A stretch of DNA of 17,060 nucleotides from JANRLJ01 sp034437895 (GCA_034437895.1 DAOTTO010000529.1:1-17060), one strand, 5' to 3'; counted from the stretch's first letter, positions 1-6,059 are shown. Numbers and translations: made by a program. Notes: generated by a model not told the origin, from the sequence alone.

Positions 1-105
1 TTACCCCACCCCTAAATCCCCTCCCCATTGCATGGAGAGGGGACTTCAAGATGCGTTTTTCTCCCCTTCTCCAATACTTGGAGAGGGGGCCGGGGGGTGA
101 GGTAA
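1..105. repeat. Dispersed palindromic repeat element inside the BRO-N frame
   Basis: The left end reads TTACCCCACCCCTAAATCCC and the reverse complement of the right end (to base 105) reads TTACCTCACCCCCCGGCCCC, giving imperfect terminal inverted repeats of about 26 bp. Two inner hairpins are built from CCCCTCTCC/GGAGAGGGG-type arms. A related copy lies at 4133-4232. Such elements are common non-coding, MITE-like repeats in Chloroflexota and cyanobacterial genomes. The element may extend left of the window. Confidence 0.7.
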
Positions 106-469
106 GCGAAAGTCCTGGAATTATTGAAAGCTGTTCACGCTCATGCGTAACGCGCAATTTTTGAGCGATCAAGAATAAGCCTTTAGCATTAGCAAAATCT
201 CGTTCATAAGTTTTACCATCAGCAGCAGAATAGGGGAGACTCGTATTTGAAATCCGGGTCTGTTTCTTCAATTTTCGCCACATTTCGGAAGATTTAGTCG
301 TAGTTGACTCGGTTAAACCGGCAATCCAATCTTGAACTGCGAATAAATGACCCCCTCCAACATCAAAGCGCTGATAATGTTGTAGTGGGAAATTCCATTT
401 TTCGGCAACGATCAAAGGCAAAGGACGAGTATCATTTTGAGCAAGCGATGTTGCAAGATCGGTAGTCAT
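1..469 (-). CDS. BRO-N / DinD-like domain protein, partial at left edge
   Basis: An open minus-strand frame starts at ATG 469-467 and stays open to base 1 (156 codons visible). A GGAG lies 8-9 nt upstream of the start. Residues about 40-112 carry the pattern of the BRO-N domain of phage antirepressors and DinD-type proteins: HLFAVQDWIAGLT, then MWRKLKKQ, SLPYSAADGKTYERDFANA and LIAQKLRVT. From about residue 121 the protein is encoded by a dispersed palindromic repeat (reads LTSPPGPLS, then GEKRI, then GRGFRGGV), which is not BRO-N sequence. The natural C-terminal part is therefore replaced, interrupted or displaced to the left of the window. Family members are linked to phage regulation or DNA-damage responses; the role here is unknown. 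Two good tandem promoters precede it, so it is probably transcribed. The family call comes from recall of the motif, not from a search. Confidence 0.6.
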   Translation of the reverse strand, partial: MTTDLATSLAQNDTRPLPLIVAEKWNFPLQHYQRFDVGGGHLFAVQDWIAGLTESTTTKSSEMWRKLKKQTRISNTSLPYSAADGKTYERDFANAKGLFLIAQKLRVTHEREQLSIIPGLSLTSPPGPLSKYWRRGEKRILKSPLHAMGRGFRGGV

Positions 470-494
470 GGTATGATCTCCGTAGCGGTGAAAT

Positions 495-557
495 ATAAAG
501 TTGTATTTTTACTAGCTCGTCAATTGAAAGAATAACGCATTTTGTCTAGCTTGTCAA
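495..557 (-). promoter_or_regulatory. Tandem promoters of the BRO-N gene with a repeated -35 block
   Basis: On the minus strand, TTGACA (557-552) is followed after 17 nt by TATTCT (534-529). A second TTGACG (523-518) is followed after 17 nt by CTTTAT (500-495), or after 18 nt by TTTATA. Both -35 boxes sit in a 12-bp direct repeat, CTAGCTYGTCAA on the plus strand (512-523 and 546-557), offset by 34 bp. The repeat could be an operator as well as a -35 element. Confidence 0.55.
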
Positions 558-566
558 CAACCTGAT

Positions 567-746
567 ATGACCTATAAACGTAAAAAACCGCAGGAATCGC
601 CCGTAAGTTTTTACTTAGGGGAAAAAGAAAAGAAAAAGGCGCGGGTTGAAAAGATCAACGAACTCGCCGCCAGCTTCGGCGTGACTCGTTCTGTGCTGCT
701 GCAAAAAATCGCCGACGGGGAATTGATCGTTATCAAAAAGCTGTGA
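567..746 (+). CDS. Small basic DNA-binding-like protein, 59 aa
   Basis: ATG 567 to TGA 746. The N-terminal third is very basic (MTYKRKKPQE and GEKEKKKARVEK). It is followed by a predicted helical stretch, INELAASFGVTRSVLLQKIADGE, shaped like the recognition part of a helix-turn-helix or ribbon-helix-helix protein. No strong Shine-Dalgarno sequence is visible. It is divergent from the BRO-N gene, with which it shares the repeat-bearing intergenic region, and it precedes dnaN by about 200 bp. Codon use resembles that of the neighbouring genes. A nucleic-acid-binding role is inferred only from composition and shape; I do not recognise the family. Longer frames on the opposite strand here look like shadows. 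Confidence 0.5.
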   Translation: MTYKRKKPQESPVSFYLGEKEKKKARVEKINELAASFGVTRSVLLQKIADGELIVIKKL

Positions 747-902
747 TGAACGGCCTTCGCTTGGCGTTTTACGCTCAGTTGTTGCCCTGAAAACACCGAC
801 TCGGCTTATTTTGTTTCCGTCTTGTTTGCATTTTGCTTCCAAATCCGCCTACGTGTCGGAAAATTTGTTCCGTTATGGATGTTAAATTAAGCAATAGTGC
901 GC

Positions 903-928
903 TATAATCTTGGGATAATTTGGGATAA
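903..928 (+). promoter_or_regulatory. dnaN -10 box followed by two TTGGGATAA boxes
   Basis: A perfect TATAAT at 903-908 is followed at once by TTGGGATAA at 910-918 and again at 920-928, offset by 10 bp (one helical turn). The boxes fall where transcription should start, a position suited to repression. The same 9-mer recurs in the noncoding region after dnaN. It matches the DnaA-box form TGTGGATAA at 7 of 9 positions. The -35 region is weak. Confidence 0.6.
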
Positions 929-952
929 ATTTAGAGCGCTGGAGCGCGAATT

Positions 953-2092
953 ATGAAAGTATCTGTTTTACAAGAAAATCTGGCGAAGGGCTTGAGCATC
1001 GTCAGCAAAGCGGTGGAAACCCGCCCCACCATGCCTGTCCTCGCCAATATTCTGCTGCAAACCGAAGATTCGCGCCTTAAGCTGGCAGCAATCAACATGA
1101 GCCTCGGCATGGGGATCACCTGCTGGATCGGCGCGAAGGTCGATGTTGAGGGGTCGATCACCCTGCCCGCCAAAACCTTTGCTGATCTGGTGAATAACCT
1201 CTCACCGGAACGGGTCGATTTAGTGCTTGACACCGCCACCCAAACCATGAACCTCAAATGCGGCGGTACAAAATCCAACATCAAAGGCATTGATTCCGAT
1301 GAGTTCCCGCCCGTCGCGGATGATGAAGGCGGCGAGGTCGCCATCCCCGGTAAAGCCCTTAAAGAGATGATCCAACAAACGGTGTTCGCGGCGGCGACAG
1401 ACGACAATCGTCCTGTCCTGACGGGGCTATATACGCGGATTGATGGCGATAAGCTGACGATGGCGGCGGCAGATGGCTATCGTCTTGCCGTGCGGACAAC
1501 TCAGCTTGAGCAGTCGGTTAAGAAGCCGATTGAAATGGTCATCCCAGCCAAAGCGATGGCGGAAGTCGCCCGCATCATCAGCGATCAAGACGATGAAGTG
1601 CTGCTGACTCTGCCAGGTGAGCGCGATCTGGTCATCTTCCACATGCACAATGTCACGCTTTCGTCGCAACTGCTGGAAGGCAAGTTCCCCGATTTCGGCT
1701 CGATCATCCCCAAGGCATACAGTACCTCGACGGTGATGTATACGGCGGATTTGCTGCGTGCCTGCCAACGGGCAGAAATCTTTGCCCGTGACAGCGCCTA
1801 CAGCGGACGGCTTTATGTGAAACCGCCTAAAGGCCCCGGCGAACCGGGTGAAGTCGTCATCGTCGGCAAGAGCGCCGAGCGCGGCGATAACGAAGGCATG
1901 GTCGATGCTTCGGTGGAAGGGGAAGCGCTGGATATTTCCTTCAACATCAAATATCTGATTGAGGTGCTGCGTGTGGTCAATGAGGAGCGCGTTATTTTGG
2001 AAAGCAACGGGTCGGCGAATCCGGGTGTGCTGCGTCCAGAAAACCGCGACGATTTTATCCACGTCATCATGCCCATGAGCGTCACACGATAG
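953..2092 (+). CDS. dnaN: DNA polymerase III subunit beta (sliding clamp)
   Basis: A 379-residue beta clamp, close to the family's usual length of about 370. The N-terminus MKVSVLQENLAKGLSIVSKAV, the TRPTMPVLANILLQ segment, the second-domain SDEFPPV and NRPVLTGLYTRI motifs, ADGYRLAVR, the third-domain LEGKFPDFGSIIP and the C-terminal DDFIHVIMPMSVTR are all diagnostic. The protein dimerises into the ring that tethers DNA polymerase III to DNA. ATG 953 has GGAG at 941-944 (8 nt spacing), and that site overlaps a short GCGCT/AGCGC inverted repeat. The gene stands alone: dnaA, recF and gyrB are not adjacent. A terminator follows it. It is transcribed toward the candidate origin at 2219-2700. Confidence 0.97.
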   Translation: MKVSVLQENLAKGLSIVSKAVETRPTMPVLANILLQTEDSRLKLAAINMSLGMGITCWIGAKVDVEGSITLPAKTFADLVNNLSPERVDLVLDTATQTMNLKCGGTKSNIKGIDSDEFPPVADDEGGEVAIPGKALKEMIQQTVFAAATDDNRPVLTGLYTRIDGDKLTMAAADGYRLAVRTTQLEQSVKKPIEMVIPAKAMAEVARIISDQDDEVLLTLPGERDLVIFHMHNVTLSSQLLEGKFPDFGSIIPKAYSTSTVMYTADLLRACQRAEIFARDSAYSGRLYVKPPKGPGEPGEVVIVGKSAERGDNEGMVDASVEGEALDISFNIKYLIEVLRVVNEERVILESNGSANPGVLRPENRDDFIHVIMPMSVTR

Positions 2093-2134
2093 GCCGTAGT
2101 TACAAGATTTATAAGCAAATTTACAGACAAAACT

Positions 2135-2159
2135 GGGCGCATAATGATGCGTCCTTTTT
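2135..2159 (+). terminator. Intrinsic terminator of dnaN
   Basis: GGGCGCAT (2135-2142) pairs with ATGCGTCC (2147-2154) around an AATG loop, with one G-T pair, and is followed by five T. It lies about 40 bp after the dnaN stop. Confidence 0.85.
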
Positions 2160-2238
2160 GTTTGCAGCGCTTTCTAAACTCGTTAAGATAATCGCCCCAT
2201 ATTGCAGAAAATTAACCCATTCCCAATGTATTACAGTA

Positions 2239-2324
2239 TATCCCAACAAACCTTACATTAACCTGCGATATATATCCCAACCCGCTTGGGATAAAAAGAA
2301 CAAAATATCCCAAATATATCCCAT
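2239..2324. repeat. TATCCCAA-family boxes, left cluster
   Basis: TATCCCAA occurs at 2239-2246, 2273-2280 and 2306-2313, TTGGGATA at 2286-2293, and TATCCCAT at 2317-2324. The copies at 2273 and 2286 face each other as an 8-bp perfect inverted repeat around CCCGC. The motif is shared with the dnaN promoter (910-928) and with 2569-2577, which suggests one protein binds both places. Confidence 0.7.
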
Positions 2325-2349
2325 TAATACAAATGATCTGCGAAAATGA

Positions 2350-2456
2350 TGTTCAAAACTATGTTCAAAACTTGTTCAAAGCTGTTCAAACATGTTCAAA
2401 TCTATAGTTAGTGCTAATACTTACCTGTTCAAAACTTTTGTTTGTATTGTTCAAAT
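2350..2456. repeat. Iteron-like TGTTCAAA tandem array
   Basis: TGTTCAAA copies start at 2350, 2362, 2373, 2383 and 2393, offsets of 12, 11, 10 and 10 bp. All five therefore lie on nearly one face of the helix and in one orientation. Further copies start at 2426 and 2448. The ninth base varies (A, A, G, C, T), so the core is TGTTCAAA. A 15-bp direct repeat, ACTTACCTGTTYAAA, spans 2419-2433 and 2474-2488. Confidence 0.85.
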
Positions 2457-2499
2457 ATATAGATACTAGTAACACTTACCTGTTTAAAGTTATGAACAA

Positions 2500-2524
2500 G
2501 TTTTGAACAATTGATGTTCAAAAC
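2500..2524. repeat. Perfect inverted repeat of the TGTTCAAAAC motif
   Basis: GTTTTGAACA (2500-2509) and TGTTCAAAAC (2515-2524) form a perfect 10-bp inverted repeat around ATTGA. Here the array changes orientation: copies to the left read TGTTCAAA, while copies at 2617-2635 read TTTGAACA. Confidence 0.85.
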
Positions 2525-2617
2525 TTTTTCCCGCACTATCCCACATTTGGGATTTCTACGGGTCATATTTGGGATAAAGTGGGTAAATTAGCCCACATTT
2601 CAATAATTGTTACATAG

Positions 2618-2666
2618 TTTTGAACAATTTGAACACCCCTACTACTACTGCTATCTTATATATAAG
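2618..2666 (+). promoter_or_regulatory. Candidate origin unwinding region: paired boxes, GC cluster, DnaA-trios, DUE
   Basis: TTTTGAACA (2618-2626) abuts ATTTGAACA (2627-2635). Next come CCCC (2636-2639) and the triplets CTA CTA CTA CTG CTA (2639-2653), then the perfect 12-bp palindrome CTTATATATAAG (2655-2666). Read 3'-5' on the other strand the triplets are GAT GAT GAT GAC GAT, the DnaA-trio pattern known from Bacillus subtilis and other bacteria. The boxes share T1, T2, T4 and the final ACA with the classical TTATNCACA. The functional claim is inference. Confidence 0.6.
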
Positions 2667-2737
2667 ACACTCCTGAAAAATAAAATTGTTTAAAACCCAA
2701 ACCTCCATTGACATTAATCGCCAGAATTCCCAGACGG

Positions 2738-2746
2738 TGCTACACT
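2738..2746 (+). promoter_or_regulatory. Extended -10 promoter of the histidine kinase
   Basis: TGCTACACT fits an extended -10 (TGn plus TACACT), with transcription expected near 2753. A TTGACA lies at 2708-2713, but at 27 bp it is too far away to act as the -35 of this box. Confidence 0.35.
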
Positions 2747-2793
2747 CTTAGGAGCATTAAGATTGATGCACCTCAGCAATCGGAGCGCGACGG

Positions 2794-4077
2794 ATGGAAC
2801 GGAACAGCATGACCAGTAAACCTTATATCGAACAGCTTGAAGAAAAAGTGACGATGCTCACGCGGCTGCTCGAAGTTTCGGCGGTGCTGAACTCCGCCCT
2901 ACTCAACGCCAACGCAAGGCTGGATTCACTCTTGAGTTATATCATGGACGCGGCTGCCGACATTACCGCATCGGAAGGTGCATCGGTGCTGCTCTGGAAC
3001 AGCAATACACGCGAATTATTTTTCGCCGCGACGACCAGTAACAGCCCTGTCGCAAAATCCTTGATCGGCAAACCCGTCCCGCTGGACAGCATCGCGGGGA
3101 CAATTTTGCGCTCGCGCAAGCCAATTCAAGTTGATGATGTGCTAAAAGACCCGCGCCATTACGACAAAGTGGATTCGGATGTCGAATTTGTAACGCGCTC
3201 ACTTTTGGGTGTTCCGATGATCGCCAAGCAAAAGGTCATCGGCGTTTTGGAAGTCGTCAACAAAACGAAACTTCCCTGGACGGAAGGCGATCACGTCAAC
3301 TTGTCGCTACTGGCGGAAGAGGCGGCTGTTGCGATTGAAGTGGCGCAGTTGGTTGTCGCACTGCAAAAGGCCAATACCGAACTCAGCGAACTGGATAAAC
3401 TCAAAAGTGATTTTATCGCTATCGCCTCGCATGAACTCCGCACCCCATTGGGGGTTATCATGGGCTACGCCAGCTTTTTACAGGAAGAAACTGATCCGTC
3501 CGTTGCTGGACACGCCTCTAAGGTGATGGCGAGCGCCTTGCAGCTGCGCCGCATCATCGAAGATATGATTAATCTGCGCTATCTTAAGCAGAATCCCTCA
3601 GAACTGCACCGCGAACCGATTTCGATCAGTGATCTTATCGCCGACCTCAAAGGCGATATTCTAACGCTGATGGATGCCAATCAGCATAAACTCACGGTTG
3701 AATTTAAAGATGGCGATGCCCTGCTGAATATTGATCGCAGCCGCGTGGTGATGGCGCTGATTAATATCCTCAACAATGCCGTCAGCTTTACGCCCAACGG
3801 CGGTACGATCAGAATTGAGGCGCGTGTCCCGAATGAAATTGAAGCATGGATTAGCATCAGCGACAGCGGAATCGGTATGGAAGAGGATCAACTCGATAAA
3901 ATTTTCGACGAGTTTTATCAAGTGGAAGATCACATGACGCGGCGACACGGTGGATTAGGGATTGGCTTGAGCATTACGCGAGCGCTGATTAAAGCGCATG
4001 GCGGGCGTGTTTGGGCATCCAGTCCGGGTGTGAATCAAGGGACAACCGTTACCGTGACACTGCCGCTGGTTAGATAA
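2794..4077 (+). CDS. GAF-domain sensor histidine kinase
   Basis: A 427-residue kinase with no membrane segment, so probably cytosolic. An N-terminal coiled coil (residues about 10-35) leads into a GAF domain (about 45-190) with the typical SLLGVPMIAKQKVIGVLEVVNK core. A short linker helix follows, then HisKA with SHELRTPLG (phospho-acceptor H213), and HATPase with the N box (NILNNAV, about 324-330), G1 (DSGIG, 357-361), F box (FDEFYQ) and G2 (GGLGIGLS). All catalytic motifs look intact. No response regulator is adjacent, so its partner is unknown, as is the GAF ligand. ATG 2794 has GGAG at 2782-2785 (8 nt), which favours it over ATG 2809. Confidence 0.95.
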   Translation: MERNSMTSKPYIEQLEEKVTMLTRLLEVSAVLNSALLNANARLDSLLSYIMDAAADITASEGASVLLWNSNTRELFFAATTSNSPVAKSLIGKPVPLDSIAGTILRSRKPIQVDDVLKDPRHYDKVDSDVEFVTRSLLGVPMIAKQKVIGVLEVVNKTKLPWTEGDHVNLSLLAEEAAVAIEVAQLVVALQKANTELSELDKLKSDFIAIASHELRTPLGVIMGYASFLQEETDPSVAGHASKVMASALQLRRIIEDMINLRYLKQNPSELHREPISISDLIADLKGDILTLMDANQHKLTVEFKDGDALLNIDRSRVVMALINILNNAVSFTPNGGTIRIEARVPNEIEAWISISDSGIGMEEDQLDKIFDEFYQVEDHMTRRHGGLGIGLSITRALIKAHGGRVWASSPGVNQGTTVTVTLPLVR

Positions 4078-4132
4078 AAGTGGTAAGCAATGAGTGATGA
4101 GTAACTGACTTTACGCAGCCGCCTCTGTTTCT

Positions 4133-4232
4133 GCCCTCACCCCCGGCTCCTCTCCATCAGGGCGAGGGGAGGCAAACGGACAGCGTATCTCAAAGTCCTT
4201 CTCCGTGAGGGAGAAGGATTTAGGATGAGGGC
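4133..4232. repeat. Dispersed palindromic repeat, second copy
   Basis: The element has ends GCCCTCACCCCCGGCTCCTC and, reverse-complemented, GCCCTCATCCTAAATCCTTC, with inner hairpins CCTCTCC/GGGGAGG and CCTTCTCC/GGAGAAGG. It is related to the copy at 1-105. The rest of the gap 4078-4367 holds no gene that I can support. Confidence 0.7.
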
Positions 4233-4367
4233 TAACTGCGTAACCTCAGTGAGTGCTGAGCGATGCGTAAATATATCTTATTTTAACGGGGTTACTTTGT
4301 TGCAAAACAATAGAGTGATAAACTTTTAATTTTCCATTAATCACTCAACTTTAAGGAGACCAGACAA

Positions 4368-5054
4368 ATGAGCATCACTTTTACATGGCTGGGACATTCC
4401 ACTTTTACCTTCGATATTGATGGGCATGAAGTTTTGATTGACCCGTTCCTAACTGGGAATCCGCTGGCGGCAGTCAGCCCGGATGACTTAAACCCGGAAC
4501 TGATGCTTATTAGTCACGGGCATGGCGATCATGTGGCAGACGCGGTGAGCATTGCCAAAAGAACCGGCGCATTAGTGCTTTCCAATCCCGAAATTGTTGG
4601 GTGGCTAGGCAGGCAGAAGGTGCCGAATGTCTGGGGTGTAAATACAGGTGGCACGTATGATGCCGGATTTGTGCGCGTCAAGTGGACGATTGCGTTCCAT
4701 AGTTCGTCGCTGCCCGACGGAAGCTACGGCGGCAACCCGCTAGGCATGATTTTGAAAGCCAATGGAATGAATCTCTATTTCGCAGGCGATACAGCGTTGT
4801 TCAGCGATATGCAGTTGATTGGTGACGAAGGAATTGATGTGGCATTTTTGCCCATCGGCGATAACTTCACGATGGGAATTGATGACTCGATCAAGGCGAT
4901 TCACTTTATTCGCCCGCGTTTCGTCGTGCCGATGCACTATAACACCTTTCCGCCGATTGCCCAGAACGGCGGTGATTGGGCCAACCGCGTCAACAGCGAG
5001 ACGGACGCGCAGCCGCTGGTGCTTGACCCCGGTGGCTCCTATACTTTGGGTTGA
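4368..5054 (+). CDS. UPF0173-family metal-dependent hydrolase (metallo-beta-lactamase fold)
   Basis: A 228-residue protein of the size usual for UPF0173. The family start MSITFTWLGHSTFTFDIDG is followed by DPFLTGNP, the metal-binding HGHGDH (residues 50-55), H111 in the AFHSSS motif, AGDT with D141, and H190 in VVPMHYNTFPPI. These are the expected ligands for a two-metal site. The substrate of the family is not established. ATG 4368 is preceded by AAGGAG at 4353-4358, a strong site with 9 nt spacing. The ParB-like gene follows 28 bp after the stop, so the two are probably cotranscribed. Confidence 0.93.
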   Translation: MSITFTWLGHSTFTFDIDGHEVLIDPFLTGNPLAAVSPDDLNPELMLISHGHGDHVADAVSIAKRTGALVLSNPEIVGWLGRQKVPNVWGVNTGGTYDAGFVRVKWTIAFHSSSLPDGSYGGNPLGMILKANGMNLYFAGDTALFSDMQLIGDEGIDVAFLPIGDNFTMGIDDSIKAIHFIRPRFVVPMHYNTFPPIAQNGGDWANRVNSETDAQPLVLDPGGSYTLG

Positions 5055-5082
5055 TTGTAATGAGCGAATTAGGAACGACAAA

Positions 5083-5469
5083 TTGAGCGAAGAATTTGCT
5101 GAACACGGCTTTATTGATAGTGATGAAGAAAATCTTTATTACTGGAAAGCCGCCACACTCTGGAAACTTGCCGAGGCCATGACGGTTGAACACATTCCAT
5201 TAGAAAATTTTGATTGGACAAACGAAAACTTCCAGTGCGAAGACCTGAGCAGCCCACCGCTTTGGCGCGATATTGGCGATCATGCCAAACGCATCTTCGC
5301 AGCAGACTTGCAATATCCGATTGTGATGAGCGCCGAAGGCCATGTCATGGATGCAATGCACCGCATCCTAAAGTGTTATGCCTTCGGCTTGCCAACGGTG
5401 AAGGCGGTGCGTTTTACGACGAATCCGCCACCAGATCGCATTGTGCCGATCAAAAAAGCACAAGAATAG
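5083..5469 (+). CDS. Small ParB/sulfiredoxin-fold domain protein
   Basis: A 128-residue protein starting at TTG 5083, with AGGA at 5071-5074 (8 nt). The frame runs upstream, but only as a shadow of the UPF0173 gene, and there is no in-frame ATG before residue 33. Residues about 65-128 have the ParB-like pattern: an AADLQYPIVMSAEGHVMDAMHRILKCY-type stretch (split here as AADLQYPIVM then SAEGHVMDAMHR), followed by TVKAVRF and PPPDRI. The usual DGMHR reads DAMHR. In ParB/Srx-fold proteins the G-x-x-R-like segment binds nucleotide. This one is far too short for a chromosome-partition ParB and has no helix-turn-helix domain, so its role is unknown. Confidence 0.75.
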   Translation: MSEEFAEHGFIDSDEENLYYWKAATLWKLAEAMTVEHIPLENFDWTNENFQCEDLSSPPLWRDIGDHAKRIFAADLQYPIVMSAEGHVMDAMHRILKCYAFGLPTVKAVRFTTNPPPDRIVPIKKAQE

Positions 5470-5507
5470 CCTTAAACAAAGCCATTTGCCAGAAGTGTCA
5501 CTTTACT

Positions 5508-6059
5508 TTATTCACCAAAAAAACCGCTTACCACGACGGGCTGCCCGACGAGAAATTGCGATTCAAACGTCTCGTCAGCGCCAAAAACGCCTATCAGCCC
5601 AAATTGACCGTCGATAAGCCGCCAGACTTCAACATATTCTTCAGTGGGGTCAGCCATCCAATATTCGCGCACCCCATGTTTTTGATAGATCCGAAATTTA
5701 GTTTGCTTATCGTGTCGTGCTGTCCCCGGCGAAAAGACTTCGACAACCAAATCAGGCGCACCCTGCCAGTAATAACCATCTGGACGCAAAAAACATTGGG
5801 TGTTCGTCGGGCTTACCCAAAAAATATCCGGTTCGTAAAAGTTGTTATCGTCAAAGTAAACGCCTGTTGGTGCAATTCGCAACGTTCCCTTATTTAATTC
5901 TTGGCTGCAATAGAGCATGTTAAAAACGCGCCCTAATGTCGCTTGATGAATATCATAGATCGTGTGTTCGATGCACTCCCCACCAACCAACTCCACGATG
6001 TGATTGGTCTCTGGTCGTGCCAAATATGCTTGTAGGGTCATGTGTCCGTGTGAAATCAT
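5508..6059 (-). CDS. Uma2-family (DUF820) putative endonuclease
   Basis: A 183-residue protein of the Uma2/DUF820 family, which has a PD-(D/E)XK nuclease-like fold. Visible family marks are MTLQAYLARPE near the start, the ELVGGE motif, EPDIFWVS, and GAPDLVVEVFSPGT with its acidic core. HDKQTKFRIYQKHGVREYWMADP and a C-terminal strand region follow. Members are numerous in Chloroflexota and cyanobacteria, often as stand-alone genes, and their biological role is unclear. I chose ATG 6059 (AAGG about 11 nt upstream). GTG 6092, which would overlap the glycosyltransferase by 11 nt, and ATG 6041 are alternatives. It is the last gene of a minus-strand cluster. Confidence 0.88.
   Translation of the reverse strand: MISHGHMTLQAYLARPETNHIVELVGGECIEHTIYDIHQATLGRVFNMLYCSQELNKGTLRIAPTGVYFDDNNFYEPDIFWVSPTNTQCFLRPDGYYWQGAPDLVVEVFSPGTARHDKQTKFRIYQKHGVREYWMADPTEEYVEVWRLIDGQFGLIGVFGADETFESQFLVGQPVVVSGFFGE

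Larger units (their letters stand above)
2219..2700. other. Candidate chromosomal replication origin (oriC)
   Basis: This noncoding, strongly AT-rich block lies between the dnaN terminator and the histidine kinase promoter. It holds two repeated motif families. The first is TATCCCAA/TTGGGATA at 2239, 2273, 2286, 2306 and 2569, with one-mismatch forms at 2219, 2317, 2537 and 2547. The second is TGTTCAAA/TTTGAACA, with eleven exact copies between 2350 and 2635. Near the right end, two abutting 9-mers are followed by CCCC, a CTA triplet run and a TA-rich palindrome. This is the order known for origin unwinding regions. Proximity to dnaN supports the idea. Plasmid-type iterons are the main alternative, but no rep gene is in the window. 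No DnaA binding has been shown; the call is inference from architecture. Confidence 0.65.

Noticed and set aside
1427..2062. 211-codon minus-strand frame inside dnaN
   Set aside because: It lies fully antisense to a certain sliding-clamp gene and its product shows no recognisable domain; it is a coding shadow.
2158..2349. 63-codon plus-strand frame starting at TTG
   Set aside because: It begins in the dnaN terminator T-run, has no ribosome site, and runs through the TATCCCAA repeat cluster; composition is that of AT-rich noncoding DNA.
2350..2635. Possible CRISPR array from the many TGTTCAAA repeats
   Set aside because: Units are 8-10 bp with gaps of only 1-4 bp in the dense part, and the orientation changes. 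CRISPR repeats are longer and have spacers of about 30 bp.
2708..2746. Classical -35/-10 promoter using TTGACA 2708 and TACACT 2741
   Set aside because: The 27-bp gap is too long for a sigma-70 type promoter; only the extended -10 is kept.
5214..5897. 227-codon plus-strand frame over the ParB-like and Uma2 genes
   Set aside because: It spans two convergent genes in other frames, which both show family motifs; the product is unrecognisable.
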